This document shows, one piece after another, positions 49,335 through 62,879 of a stretch of 64,000 bases of DNA. Source of the DNA: Sipunculus nudus (Eukaryota; Annelida; Sipuncula; Golfingiida; Sipunculidae); NCBI GenBank assembly GCA_026874595.1, contig CM049317.1:62845118-62909117 (forward strand). The letters are read 5' to 3'. Position 1 is the stretch's first letter. Every line of letters begins with the position of its first letter. The notes beneath the pieces were generated by a model. That model was not told where the DNA came from and did no database searches. It saw only the letters and a program-made list of their open reading frames with translations. Both the position numbers and the translations under genes were made by a program.

Positions 49335-49711
49335 TGTTGTGATTTTGCCGTAAGCAAAGAATAAGCAAAGAATCAGCAAAGTGTAAGCAAAGGGATTATG
49401 CCTTCATAATTGCTTTTTTTCTCCATTTTCTGAAGAAAACAATGTACTTTTGGACTTTGCGGGGGTCTAATAATGTCAGAAATGGTGAAACACTGTAGGT
49501 AAATTGTGTTAAAATTGGAAAATGAGTCCAAGAAATCAATAAATGACTTTTTTAAAAATAGCAGAATTATACATTATCGGTTTTGATTGAACGATATTGC
49601 CCTTACTTTTGATATTAATGTTCACTATCCGGGACTGCTGTGTAGCCAGGGGACCCGTCTGTCACCATATGGTTCTTATCAGTGTGTATTTATAGGAAAA
49701 TGCTGCATTTC
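49335..49711 (+). repeat. Hybrid monomer M/H
   Basis: The 5' part is M-like (AAAGAATCAGC, TTTTTTTCTCC, GAAAACAATGTAC near 49434). The 3' part is H (GGAAAATGAGTCC near 49520, TTATCGG, CACTATCCGG, TTATAGG). The join lies roughly between 49447 and 49505. It links the divergent 3-monomer repeat back to the main HOR at A'. Confidence 0.88.
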
Positions 49712-50465
49712 TGTTGTGATTTTGCCGTAAGCAAAGAATTAGCAAAGCATCAGCAAGGTGTAAGCAAAGGGATTATGCCTTCATAATTGCTCTTTGGCAC
49801 CATTTTCTGAATAAATAATGTATTTTTGGGCATTGGGGGGGGGTCTAATTATGTCAGAAATGGTGAAACACTGTAGGTAAATTGTTTTAAAATTGGAAAA
49901 TGGGTCCAATAAATCAATAAATGACTTTTTAAAAATTGCAGAATTATACATTACCGGTTTTGATTGAACAATATTGCCCTTATTTTTGATATTAATGGTC
50001 ACTAACCGGGACTGCTGTGTAGCCAGGGGACCCGTCTGTCTCCATATGGTTCATATCAGTGTGTATTTTTAGGAAAATGCTGCATTTCTGTTGTGAATTT
50101 GCCGTAAGCAAAGAATAAGCAAAGGATCAGCAAAGTGTAAGTAAAGGGATTATGCCTTCATAATTGCTTTTTTTCACCATTTTCTGAAGAAATAATGTAT
50201 TTTTGGACTTTGCGGGGGTCTAATAATGTCAGAAATGGTAAAACATTGTAGGTAAATTGTGTTAAAATTGGAGAATGGGTCAAAGAAATCAATAAATGAC
50301 TTTTTTTAAAAATAGCAGAATAATACATTTCCGGTTTTGATTGAACGATATTGCCCTTACTTTTGATATTAATGTTCACTATCCGGGACTGCTGTGTAGC
50401 CAGGGGACCCGTCTGTCACCATTTGGTTCTTATCAGTGTGTATTTTTAGGAAAATGCTGCATTTC
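49712..50465 (+). repeat. HOR fragment: A' I
   Basis: Two monomers, 49712 A' and 50089 I, reached through the M/H hybrid and left by a direct I-to-E join. A' has ATTGTTTTAAAATTG near 49880, where other copies have ATTGTGTTAAAATTG. Its tail reads CATATGG like the A' at 45560, not the CATATTG seen in most A' copies. Confidence 0.9.
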
Positions 50466-53400
50466 TGTTGTGATTTTGCCGTAAGCAAAGAATAAGCAAA
50501 GCATAAAAAAAAGTGTAGGCAAAGGGATTATGCCTGCATAATTACTTTTTGGCACCATTTTCTGAAGAAATAATGTATTTTTGGACTTTGCGGGGTCTAA
50601 TAATGTCAGAAATGGTAAAACATTGTAGGTAAATTGTGTTAAAATTGGAGAATGGGTCAAAGAAATCAATAAATGACTTTTTTTAAAAATAGCAGAATTA
50701 TACATTTCCGGTTTTGATTGAACAATATTGCCCTTACTTTTTAATATTAATGTTCACTAACCGGGACTGCTGTGTAGCCAGGGGACCGTCTGTCTCCATA
50801 TGGTTCATATCAGTGTGTATTTGTAGGAAAATGCTGCATTTCTGTTGTGATTTTGCCGTTAGCAAAGAATAAGCAAAGCATCAGCAAACTGTAAGCAAAG
50901 GGATTATGCCTTCATAATTGCTTTTTTCACCATTTTCTGAAGAAATAATGTATTTTTGGACTTTGCGGGGGTCTTATGTCAGAAATGGTAAAACATTGTA
51001 GGTAAATTGTGTTAAAATTGGAAAATGGGTCCAAGAAATCAATAAATGAATTTTTTAAAAATAGCAGAATTATACATTATCGGTTTTGATTGAACGATAT
51101 TGCCCTTACTTTTGACATTAATGTTCACTAAACGGGACTGCTATGTAGCCAGGGGACCCGTCTGTCCCCATATGGGTCATATCAGTGTGTATTTTTAGGA
51201 AAATGCTGCATTTCTGTTGTGATTTTGCCGTAAGCAAAGAATAAGCAAAGCATCAGCAAAGTGTAAGCAAAGGGATTATGCTTTCATGATTGCTTTTTGG
51301 CACCATTTTCTGAAGAAATAATGTATTTTTGGACTTTGCGATGGTCTAATAATGTCATAAATGGTAAAACACTGTAAGTAAATTGTGTTAAAATTGGAAA
51401 ATGGGTCCAAGAAATCAATAAATGACTTTTTTAAAAATAGCAGAATTATACATTATCGGTTTTGATCGAACGATATTGCCCTTACTTTTGATATTAATGT
51501 TCACTTTCCGGGACTGCTGTGTAGCCAGGGGACCCGTCTGTCACCATATGGTTCTTATCAGTGTGTATTTATAGGAAAATGCTGCATTTCTGTTGTGATT
51601 TTGCCGTAAGCAAAGAATAAGCAAAGGATCAGCAAAGTGTAAGCAAAGGGATTATGCTTTCATGATTGCTTTTTGGCACCATTTTCTGAAGAAATAATGT
51701 ATTTTTGGACTTTGCGATGGTCTAATAATGTCATAAATGGTAAAACACTGTAAGTAAATTGTGTTAAAATTGGAAAATGGGTCCAAGAAATCAATAAATG
51801 ACTTTTTTAAAAATAGCAGAATTATACATTATCGGTTTTGATCGAACGATATTGCCCTTACTTTTGATATTAATGTTCACTTTCCGGGACTGCTGTGTAG
51901 CCAGGGGACCCGTCTGTCACCATATGGTTCTTATCAGTGTGTATTTATAGGAAAATGCTGCATTTCTGTTGTGATTTTGCCGTAAGCAAAGAATTAGCAA
52001 AGCATCAGCAAGGTGTAAGCAAAGGGATTATGCCTTCATAATTGCTCTTTGGCACCATTTTCTGAATAAATAATGTATTTTTGGGCATGGGGGGGGGTCT
52101 AATTATGTCAGAAATGGTGAAACACTGTAGGTAAATTGTGTTAAAATTGGAAAATGGGTCCAATAAATCAATAAATGACTTTTTAAAAATTGCAGAATTA
52201 TATATTACCGGTTTTGATTGAACAATATTGCCCTTATTTTTGATATTAATGGTCACTAACCGGGACTGCTGTGTAGCCAGGGGACCCGTCTGTCTCCATA
52301 TGGTTCATATCAGTGTGTATTTTTAGGAAAATGCTGCATTTCTGTTGTGAATTTGCCGTAAGCAAAGAATAAGCAAAGCATCAGCAAAGTGTAAGTAAAG
52401 GGATTATGCCTTCATAATTGCTTTTTTTCACCATTTTCTGAAGAAATAATGTATTTTTGGACTTTGCGGGGGTCTAATAATGTCAGAAATGGTAAAACAT
52501 TGTAGGTAAATTGTGTTAAAATTGGAGAATGGGTCAAAGAAATCAATAGATGACTTTTTTTAAAAATAGCAGAATTATACATTTCCGGTTTTGATTGAAC
52601 GATATTGCCCTTACTTTTTAATATTAATGTTCACTATCCGGGACTGCTGTGTAGCCAGGGGACCCGTCTGTCACCATTTGGTTCTTATCAGTGTGTATTT
52701 TTAGGAAAATGCTGCATTTCTGTTGTGATTTTGCCGTAAGCAAAGAATTAGCAAAGCATCAGCAAAGTGTAAGCAAAGGGATTATGCTTTCATAGTTGAT
52801 TTTTTTCACCATTTTCTGAAGAAATAATGTATTTTTGGACTTTGCGGGGGTCTAATAATGTCAGAAATGGTAAAACACTGTAAGTAAATTGTGTTAAAAT
52901 TGGAAAATGGGTCCAAGAAATCAATAAATGACTTTTTTAAAAATAGCAGAATTATACATTATCGGTTTTGATCGAACGATATTGCCCTTACTTTTGATAT
53001 TAATGTTCACTTTCCGGGACTGCTGTGTAGCCAGGGGACCCGTCTGTCACCATATGGTTCTTATCACTGTGTATTTATAGGAAAATGCTGCATTTCTGTT
53101 GTGATTTTGCCGTAAGCAAAGAATTAGCAAAGCATCAGCAAGGTGTAAGCAAAGGGATTATGCCTTCATAATTGCTCTTTGGCACCATTTTCTGAAGAAA
53201 TAATGTATTTTTGGACTTTGCGGGGGTCTTATAATGTCAGAAATGGTAAAACATTGTAGGTAAATTGTGTTAAAATTGGAAAATGGGTCAAAGAAATCAA
53301 TAAATGACTTTTTTAAAAATAGAAGAATTATACATTTGCGGTTTTGATTGAACGATATTGCCCTTACTTTTGATATTAATGACTAACCGGGACTGCTATG

Positions 53401-56400
53401 TAGCCAGGGGACCCGTCTGTCCCCATATGGGTCATATCAGTGTGTATTTTTAGGAAAATGCTGCATTTCTGTTGTGATTTTGCCGTAAGCAAAGAATAAG
53501 CAAAGCATAAAAAAAGTGTAGGCAAAGGGATTATGCCTGCATAATTACTTTTTGGCACCATTTTCTGAAGAAATAATGTATTTTTGGACTTTGCGGGGTC
53601 TAATAATGTCAGAAATGGTAAAACATTGTAGGTAAATTGTGTTAAAATTGGAGAATGGGTCAAAGAAATCAATAAATGACTTTTTTTAAAAATAGCAGAA
53701 TTATACATTTCCGGTTTTGATTGAACAATATTGCCCTTACTTTTTAATATTAATGTTCACTAACCGGGACTGCTGTGTAGCCAGGGGACCGTCTGTCTCC
53801 ATATGGTTCATATCAGTGTGTATTTGTAGGAAAATGCTGCATTTCTGTTGTGATTTTGCCGTTAGCAAAGAATAAGCAAAGCATCAGCAAACTGTAAGCA
53901 AAGGGATTATGCCTTCATAATTGCTTTTTTCACCATTTTCTGAAGAAATAATGTATTTTTGGACTTTGCGGGGGTCTTATGTCAGAAATGGTAAAACATT
54001 GTAGGTAAATTGTGTTAAAATTGGAAAATGGGTCCAAGAAATCAATAAATGAATTTTTTAAAAATAGCAGAATTATACATTATCGGTTTTGATTGAACGA
54101 TATTGCCCTTACTTTTGACATTAATGTTCACTAAACGGGACTGCTATGTAGCCAGGGGACCCGTCTGTCCCCATATGGGTCATATCAGTGTGTATTTTTA
54201 GGAAAATGCTGCATTTCTGTTGTGATTTTGCCGTAAGCAAAGAATAAGCAAAGCATCAGCAAAGTGTAAGCAAAGGGATTATGCTTTCATGATTGCTTTT
54301 TGGCACCATTTTCTGAAGAAATAATGTATTTTTGGACTTTGCGATGGTCTAATAATGTCATAAATGGTAAAACACTGTAAGTAAATTGTGTTAAAATTGG
54401 AAAATGGGTCCAAGAAATCAATAAATGACTTTTTTAAAAATAGCAGAATTATACATTATCGGTTTTGATCGAACGATATTGCCCTTACTTTTGATATTAA
54501 TGTTCACTTTCCGGGACTGCTGTGTAGCCAGGGGACCCGTCTGTCACCATATGCTTCTTATCAGTGTGTATTTATAGGAAAATGCTGCATTTCTGTTGTG
54601 ATTTTGCCGTAAGCAAAGAATTAGCAAAGCATCAGCAAGGTGTAAGCAAAGGGATTATGCCTTCATAATTGCTCTTTGGCACCATTTTCTGAATAAATAA
54701 TGTATTTTTGGGCATGGGGGGGGGGTCTAATTATGTCAGAAATGGTGAAACACTGTAGGTAAATTGTGTTAAAATTGGAAAATGGGTCCAATAAATCAAT
54801 AAATGACTTTTTAAAAATTGCAGAATTATATATTACCGGTTTTGATTGAACAATATTGCCCTTATTTTTGATATTAATGGTCACTAACCGGGACTGCTGT
54901 GTAGCCAGGGGACCCGTCTGTCTCCATATGGTTCATATCAGTGTGTATTTTTAGGAAAATGCTGCATTTCTGTTGTGAATTTGCCGTAAGCAAAGAATAA
55001 GCAAAGCATCAGCAAAGTGTAAGTAAAGGGATTATGCCTTCATAATTGCTTTTTTTCACCATTTTCTGAAGAAATAATGTATTTTTGGACTTTGCGGGGG
55101 TCTAATAATGTCAGAAATGGTAAAACATTGTAGGTAAATTGTGTTAAAATTGGAGAATGGGTCAAAGAAATCAATAGATGACTTTTTTTAAAAATAGCAG
55201 AATTATACATTTCCGGTTTTGATTGAACGATATTGCCCTTACTTTTTAATATTAATGTTCACTATCCGGGACTGCTGTGTAGCCAGGGGACCCGTCTGTC
55301 ACCATTTGGTTCTTATCAGTGTGTATTTTTAGGAAAATGCTGCATTTCTGTTGTGATTTTGCCGTAAGCAAAGAATTAGCAAAGCATCAGCAAAGTGTAA
55401 GCAAAGGGATTATGCTTTCATAGTTGATTTTTTTCACCATTTTCTGAAGAAATAATGTATTTTTGGACTTTGCGGGGGTCTAATAATGTCAGAAATGGTA
55501 AAACACTGTAAGTAAATTGTGTTAAAATTGGAAAATGGGTCCAAGAAATCAATAAATGACTTTTTTAAAAATAGCAGAATTATACATTATCGGTTTTGAT
55601 CGAACGATATTGCCCTTACTTTTGATATTAATGTTCACTTTCCGGGACTGCTGTGTAGCCAGGGGACCCGTCTGTCACCATATGGTTCTTATCACTGTGT
55701 ATTTATAGGAAAATGCTGCATTTCTGTTGTGATTTTGCCGTAAGCAAAGAATTAGCAAAGCATCAGCAAGGTGTAAGCAAAGGGATTATGCCTTCATAAT
55801 TGCTCTTTGGCACCATTTTCTGAAGAAATAATGTATTTTTGGACTTTGCGGGGGTCTTATAATGTCAGAAATGGTAAAACATTGTAGGTAAATTGTGTTA
55901 AAATTGGAAAATGGGTCAAAGAAATCAATAAATGACTTTTTTAAAAATAGAAGAATTATACATTTGCGGTTTTGATTGAACGATATTGCCCTTACTTTTG
56001 ATATTAATGACTAACCGGGACTGCTATGTAGCCAGGGGACCCGTCTGTCCCCATATGGGTCATATCAGTGTGTATTTTTAGGAAAATGCTGCATTTCTGT
56101 TGTGATTTTGCCGTAAGCAAAGAATAAGCAAAGCATCAGCAAAGTGTAAGCAAAGGGATTATGCTTTCATGATTGCTTTTTGGCACCATTTTCTGAAGAA
56201 ATAATGTATTTTTGGACTTTGGGGGGGTCTAATAATGTCAGAAATGGTAAAACACTGTAGGTAAATTGTGTTAAAATTGGAAAATGAGTCCAAGAAATCA
56301 ATAAATGACTTTTTTAAAAATAGCAGAATTATACATTATCGGTTTTGATTGAACGATATTGCCCTTACTTTTGATATTAATGTTCACTATCCGGGACTGC

Positions 56401-58359
56401 TGTGTAGCCAGGGGACCCGTCTGTCACCATATGGTTCTTATCAGTGTGTATTTATAGGAAAATGCTGCATTTCTGTTGTGATTTTGCCGTAAGCAAAGAA
56501 TTAGCAAAGCATCAGCAAGGTGTAAGCAAAGGGATTATGCCTTCATAATTGCTCTTTGGCACCATTTTCTGAATAAATAATGTATTTTTGGGCATTGGGG
56601 GGGGGTCTAATTATGTCAGAAATGGTGAAACACTGTAGGTAAATTGTGTTAAAATTGGAAAATGGGTCCAATAAATCAATAAATGACTTTTTAAAAATTG
56701 CAGAATTATACATTACCGGTTTTGATTGAACAATATTGCCCTTATTTTTGATATTAATGGTCACTAACCGGGACTGCTGTGTAGCCAGGGGACCCGTCTG
56801 TCTCCATATTGTTCATATCAGTGTGTATTTTTAGGAAAATGCTGCATTTCTGTTGTGAATTTGCCGTAAGCAAAGAATAAGCAAAGGATCAGCAAAGTGT
56901 AAGTAAAGGGATTATGCCTTCATAATTGCTTTTTTTCACCATTTTCTGAAGAAATAATGTATTTTTGGACTTTGCGGGGGTCTAATAATGTCAGAAATGG
57001 TAAAACATTGTAGGTAAATTGTGTTAAAATTGGAGAATGGGTCAAAGAAATCAATAAATGACTTTTTTTAAAAATAGCAGAATAATACATTTCCGGTTTT
57101 GATTGAACGATATTGCCCTTACTTTTGATATTAATGTTCACTATCCGGGACTGCTGTGTAGCCAGGGGACCCGTCTGTCACCATTTGGTTCTTATCAGTG
57201 TGTATTTTTAGGAAAATGCTGCATTTCTGTTGTGATTTTGCCGTAAGGAAAGAATTAGCAAAGCATCAGGAAAGTGTAAGCAAAGGGATTATGCTTTCAT
57301 AGTTGATTTTTTTCACCATTTTCTGAAGAAATAATGTATTTTTGGACTTTGCGGGGGTCTAATAATGTCAGAAATGGTAAAACACTGTAGGTAAATTGTG
57401 TTAAAATTGGAAAATGGGTCCAAGAATTCAATAAATGACTTTTTTTTAAAATTGCAGAACTATACATTATCGGTTTTGATTGAACGATATTGCCCTTACT
57501 TTTGATATTAATGTTCACTTTCCGGGACTGCTGTGTAGCCAGGGGACCCGTCTGTCACCATATGGTTCTTATCAGTGTGTATTTTTAGGAAAATGCTGCA
57601 TTTCTGTTGTGATTTTGCCGTAAGCAAAGAATTAGCAAAGCATCAGCAAAGTGTAAGCAAAGGGATTATGCTTCATAGTTGCTTTTTTTCACCATTTTCT
57701 GAAGAAATCATGTATTTTCGGACTTTGCGGGGGTCTAATAATGTCAGAAATGGTAAAACATTGTAGGTAAATTGTGTTAAAATTGGAAAATGGGCCAAAG
57801 AAATCAATAAATGACTTTTTTAAAAATTGCAGAATTATACATTACCGGTTTTGATTGAACAATATTGCCCTTACTTTTGATATTAATGTTCACTAACCGG
57901 GACTGCTGTGTAGCCAGGGGACCCGTCTGTCCCCATATGGGTCATATCAGTGTGTTTTTTTTTTTTGGAAAATGCTGCATTTCTGTTATGATTTTGCGGT
58001 AAGCAAAGAATAAGCAGACCATAAGCAAAGTGTAAGCAAAGGGATTATGTCTTAATAATTGCTTTTTGGCACCATTTTCAGAAAAAAATATTGTATTTTT
58101 GGGCTTTGCGGGGGTCTAATAATGTCAGATATGGTGAAACACTGAAAGTAAATTGTGTTAAAATTGGAAAATGTGTCCAATAAATCAATAATGACTTTTT
58201 TAAAAATTGCAGAATTATACATTCGCGGTTTTGATTGAACGATATTGCCCTTACTTTTGATATTAATGTTCACTAACCGGGACTGCAGTGTAGCCAGGCG
58301 ACCCGTCTGTCTCCATATGGGTCATATCAGTGTGTATTTTTAGGAAAATGCTGCATTTC
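50466..58359 (+). repeat. HOR block of 21 monomers ending in an L/M hybrid
   Basis: Starts and types: 50466 E, 50843 F, 51215 G, 51591 G, 51967 A, 52343 B, 52721 C, 53097 D, 53470 E, 53846 F, 54218 G', 54594 A, 54971 B, 55349 C, 55725 D, 56098 H, 56474 A', 56851 I, 57228 J, 57605 K, 57984 L/M hybrid. This is the longest canonical run outside copies 1 and 2 and keeps the full E F G G A B C D E F G' A B C D H section. The E at 53470 has seven A in the third 11-bp unit, where most E copies have eight. Confidence 0.93.
57984..58359 (+). repeat. Hybrid monomer L/M
   Basis: L through TGTTATG, GCAGACC, GTCAGATATGG, CAATAATGAC and ATTCGCGG (about 58225), then M from CTGCAGTGTAGCCAGGCGACC (about 58284). 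One monomer of the canonical order is lost. A private change gives CACCATTTTCAGAAAAAAATA near 58075. Confidence 0.9.
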
Positions 58360-61300
58360 TGTTGTGATTTTGCCGTAAGCAAAGAATAAGCAAAGAATCA
58401 GCAAAGTGTAAGCAAAGGGATTATGCCTTCATAATTGTTTTTTTTTTCTCCATTTTCTGAAGAAATAATGTATTTTTGGACTTTGCGGGGGTCTAATAAT
58501 TTCAGAACTGGTAAAAAATTGTAGGTAAATTGTTTCAAAATTGGAAAATGAGTCCAAGAAATCAATAAATGACTTTTTTAAAAATATAAGAATTATACAT
58601 TTGCGGTTTTGATTGAACGATATTGCCCTTACTTTTGATATTAATGTTCACTAACCGGGACTGCTGTGTAGCCAGGGGACCCGTCTGTCACCATATGGTT
58701 CATATCAGTGTGCATTTTTAGGAAAATGCTGCATTTCTGTTGTGATTTTTGCCGTAAGCAAAGAATAAGCAAAGTATCAGCAAAGTGTAAGCAAAGGTAT
58801 TATGCCTTCATAATTGCTTTTTGGCACCATTTTCTGAATAAATAATGTATTTTTAGGCATTGGGGGGGGTCTAATTATGTCAGAAATGGTGAAACACTGT
58901 AGGTAAATTGTGTTAAAATTGGAAAATGGGTCCAATAAATTAATAAATGACTTTTTAAAAATTGCAGAATTATACATTACCGGTTTTGATTGAACAATAT
59001 TGCCCTTATTTTTGATATTAATGGTCACTAACCGGGACTGCTGTGTAGCCAGGGGACCCGTCTGTCTCCATATGGTTCATATCAGTGTGTATTTTTAGGA
59101 AAATGCTGCATTTCTGTTGTGAATTTGCCGTAAGCAAAGAATAAGCAAAGCATCAGCAAAGTGTAAGCAAAGGGATTATGCCTTCATAATTGCTTTTTTT
59201 CACCATTTTCTGAAGAAATAATGTATTTTTGGACTTTGCGGGGGTCTTATAATGTCAGAAATGGTAAAACATTGTAGGTAAATTGTGTTAAAATTGGAGA
59301 ATGGGTCAAAGAAATCAATAAATGACTTTTTTTTTAAAAATAGCAGAATTATACATTTCCGGTTTTGATTGAACGATATTGCCCTTACTTTTTAATATTA
59401 ATGTTCACTAACCGGGACTGCTGTGTAGCCAGGGGACCGTCTGTCTCCATATGGTTCATATCAGTGTGTATTTGTAGGAAAATGCTGCATTTCTGTTGTG
59501 ATTTTGCCGTAAGCAAAGAATAAGCAAAGCATAAAAAAAAGTGTAGGCAAAGGGATTATGCCTGCATAATTACTTTTTGGCACCATTTTCTGAAGAAATA
59601 ATGTATTTTTGGACTTTGCGGGGTCTAATAATGTCAGAAATGGTAAAACATTGTAGGTAAATTGTGTTAAAATTGGAGAATGGGTCAAAGAAATCAATAA
59701 ATGACTTTTTTTAAAAATAGCAGAATTATACATTTCCGGTTTTGATTGAACAATATTGCCCTTACTTTTTAATATTAATGTTCACTAACCGGGACTGCTG
59801 TGTAGCCAGGGGACCGTCTGTCTCCATATGGTTCATATCAGTGTGTATTTGTAGGAAAATGCTGCATTTCTGTTGTGATTTTGCCGTTAGCAAAGAATAA
59901 GCAAAGCATCAGCAAACTGTAAGCAAAGGGATTATGCCTTCATAATTGCTTTTTTCACCATTTTCTGAAGAAATAATGTATTTTTGGACTTTGCGGGGGT
60001 CTTATGTCAGAAATGGTAAAACATTGTAGGTAAATTGTGTTAAAATTGGAAAATGGGTCCAAGAAATCAATAAATGAATTTTTTAAAAATAGCAGAATTA
60101 TACATTATCGGTTTTGATTGAACGATATTGCCCTTACTTTTGACATTAATGTTCACTAAACGGGACTGCTATGTAGCCAGGGGACCCGTCTGTCCCCATA
60201 TGGGTCATATCAGTGTGTATTTTTAGGAAAATGCTGCATTTCTGTTGTGATTTTGCCGTAAGCAAAGAATAAGCAAAGCATCAGCAAAGTGTAAGCAAAG
60301 GGATTATGCTTTCATGATTGCTTTTTGGCACCATTTTCTGAAGAAATAATGTATTTTTGGACTTTGCGATGGTCTAATAATGTCATAAATGGTAAAACAC
60401 TGTAAGTAAATTGTGTTAAAATTGGAAAATGGGTCCAAGAAATCAATAAATGACTTTTTTAAAAATAGCAGAATTATACATTATCGGTTTTGATCGAACG
60501 ATATTGCCCTTACTTTTGATATTAATGTTCACTTTCCGGGACTGCTGTGTAGCCAGGGGACCCGTCTGTCACCATATGCTTCTTATCAGTGTGTATTTAT
60601 AGGAAAATGCTGCATTTCTGTTGTGATTTTGCCGTAAGCAAAGAATTAGCAAAGCATCAGCAAGGTGTAAGCAAAGGGATTATGCCTTCATAATTGCTCT
60701 TTGGCACCATTTTCTGAATAAATAATGTATTTTTGGGCATGGGGGGGGGGGTCTAATTATGTCAGAAATGGTGAAACACTGTAGGTAAATTGTGTTAAAA
60801 TTGGAAAATGGGTCCAATAAATCAATAAATGACTTTTTAAAAATTGCAGAATTATATATTACTGGTTTTGATTGAACAATATTGCCCTTATTTTTGATAT
60901 TAATGGTCACTAACCGGGACTGCTGTGTAGCCAGGGGACCCGTCTGTCTCCATATGGTTCATATCAGTGTGTATTTTTAGGAAAATGCTGCATTTCTGTT
61001 GTGAATTTGCCGTAAGCAAAGAATAAGCAAAGCATCAGCAAAGTGTAAGTAAAGGGATTATGCCTTCATAATTGCTTTTTTTCACCATTTTCTGAAGAAA
61101 TAATGTATTTTTGGACTTTGCGGGGGTCTAATAATGTCAGAAATGGTAAAACATTGTAGGTAAATTGTGTTAAAATTGGAGAATGGGTCAAAGAAATCAA
61201 TAGATGACTTTTTTTAAAAATAGCAGAATTATACATTTCCGGTTTTGATTGAACGATATTGCCCTTACTTTTTAATATTAATGTTCACTATCCGGGACTG

Positions 61301-62879
61301 CTGTGTAGCCAGGGGACCCGTCTGTCACCATTTGGTTCTTATCAGTGTGTATTTTTAGGAAAATGCTGCATTTCTGTTGTGATTTTGCCGTAAGCAAAGA
61401 ATTAGCAAAGCATCAGCAAAGTGTAAGCAAAGGGATTATGCTTTCATAGTTGATTTTTTTCACCATTTTCTGAAGAAATAATGTATTTTTGGACTTTGCG
61501 GGGGTCTAATAATGTCAGAAATGGTAAAACACTGTAAGTAAATTGTGTTAAAATTGGAAAATGGGTCCAAGAAATCAATAAATGACTTTTTTAAAAATAG
61601 CAGAATTATACATTATCGGTTTTGATCGAACGATATTGCCCTTACTTTTGATATTAATGTTCACTTTCCGGGACTGCTGTGTAGCCAGGGGACCCGTCTG
61701 TCACCATATGGTTCTTATCACTGTGTATTTATAGGAAAATGCTGCATTTCTGTTGTGATTTTGCCGTAAGCAAAGAATTAGCAAAGCATCAGCAAGGTGT
61801 AAGCAAAGGGATTATGCCTTCATAATTGCTCTTTGGCACCATTTTCTGAAGAAATAATGTATTTTTGGACTTTGCGGGGGTCTTATAATGTCAGAAATGG
61901 TAAAACATTGTAGGTAAATTGTGTTAAAATTGGAAAATGGGTCAAAGAAATCAATAAATGACTTTTTTAAAAATAGAAGAATTATACATTTGCGGTTTTG
62001 ATTGAACGATATTGCCCTTACTTTTGATATTAATGACTAACCGGGACTGCTATGTAGCCAGGGGACCCGTCTGTCCCCATATGGGTCATATCAGTGTGTA
62101 TTTTTAGGAAAATGCTGCATTTCTGTTGTGATTTTGCCGTAAGCAAAGAATAAGCAAAGCATCAGCAAAGTGTAAGCAAAGGGATTATGCTTTCATGATT
62201 GCTTTTTGGCACCATTTTCTGAAGAAATAATGTATTTTTGGACTTTGGGGGGGTCTAATAATGTCAGAAATGGTAAAACACTGTAGGTAAATTGTGTTAA
62301 AATTGGAAAATGAGTCCAAGAAATCAATAAATGACTTTTTTAAAAATAGCAGAATTATACATTATCGGTTTTGATTGAACGATATTGCCCTTACTTTTGA
62401 TATTAATGTTCACTATCCGGGACTGCTGTGTAGCCAGGGGACCCGTCTGTCACCATATGGTTCTTATCAGTGTGTATTTATAGGAAAATGCTGCATTTCT
62501 GTTGTGATTTTGCCGTAAGCAAAGAATTAGCAAAGCATCAGCAAGGTGTAAGCAAAGGGATTATGCCTTCATAATTGCTCTTTGGCACCATTTTCTGAAT
62601 AAATAATGTATTTTTGGGCATTGGGGGGGGGGGGTCTAATAATGTCAGAAATGGTGAAACACTGTAGGTAAATTGTGTTAAAATTGGAAAATGGGTCCAA
62701 TAAATCAATAAATGACTTTTTAAAAATTGCAGAATTATACATTACCGGTTTTGATTGAACAATATTGCCCTTATTTTTTATATTAATGGTCACTAACCGG
62801 GACTGCTGTGTAGCCAGGGGACCCGTCTGTCTCCATATGGTTCATATCAGTGTGTATTTTTAGGAAAATGCTGCATTTC
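58360..62879 (+). repeat. HOR fragment: N O P E F G' A B C D H A'
   Basis: Twelve monomers: 58360 N, 58738 O, 59115 P, 59494 E, 59871 F, 60243 G', 60619 A, 60997 B, 61375 C, 61751 D, 62124 H, 62500 A'. It has the same order and private markers as 37657-42175: TTACTGG in A (60860, as at 40160) and TCTAATAATG after the poly-G of A' (62635, as at 41931). Confidence 0.93.

Larger units (their letters stand above)
47450..49711 (+). repeat. Divergent 3-monomer repeat, two rounds (Q R M' S R M/H)
   Basis: Six monomers: 47450 Q, 47829 R, 48206 M', 48581 S, 48958 R, 49335 M/H hybrid. Q and S are N-like (TATAAGAATTATAC body), R is unique to this segment, and M' is M-like. Starts repeat at 1129-1131 bp (47450 to 48581, 47829 to 48958, 48206 to 49335), so a 3-monomer unit occurs twice. 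Its monomers are less uniform than the HOR types: S lacks the CAGAACTGG and GTAAAAAATTG changes seen in every N. It may be an older arrangement or a separate HOR lineage. Confidence 0.88.

Noticed and set aside
53376-53708. Longest reading frame, 110 codons
   Set aside because: It is the E-type reverse frame extended because this E has seven rather than eight A in one run. A one-base length change in a homopolymer is not evidence for a gene.
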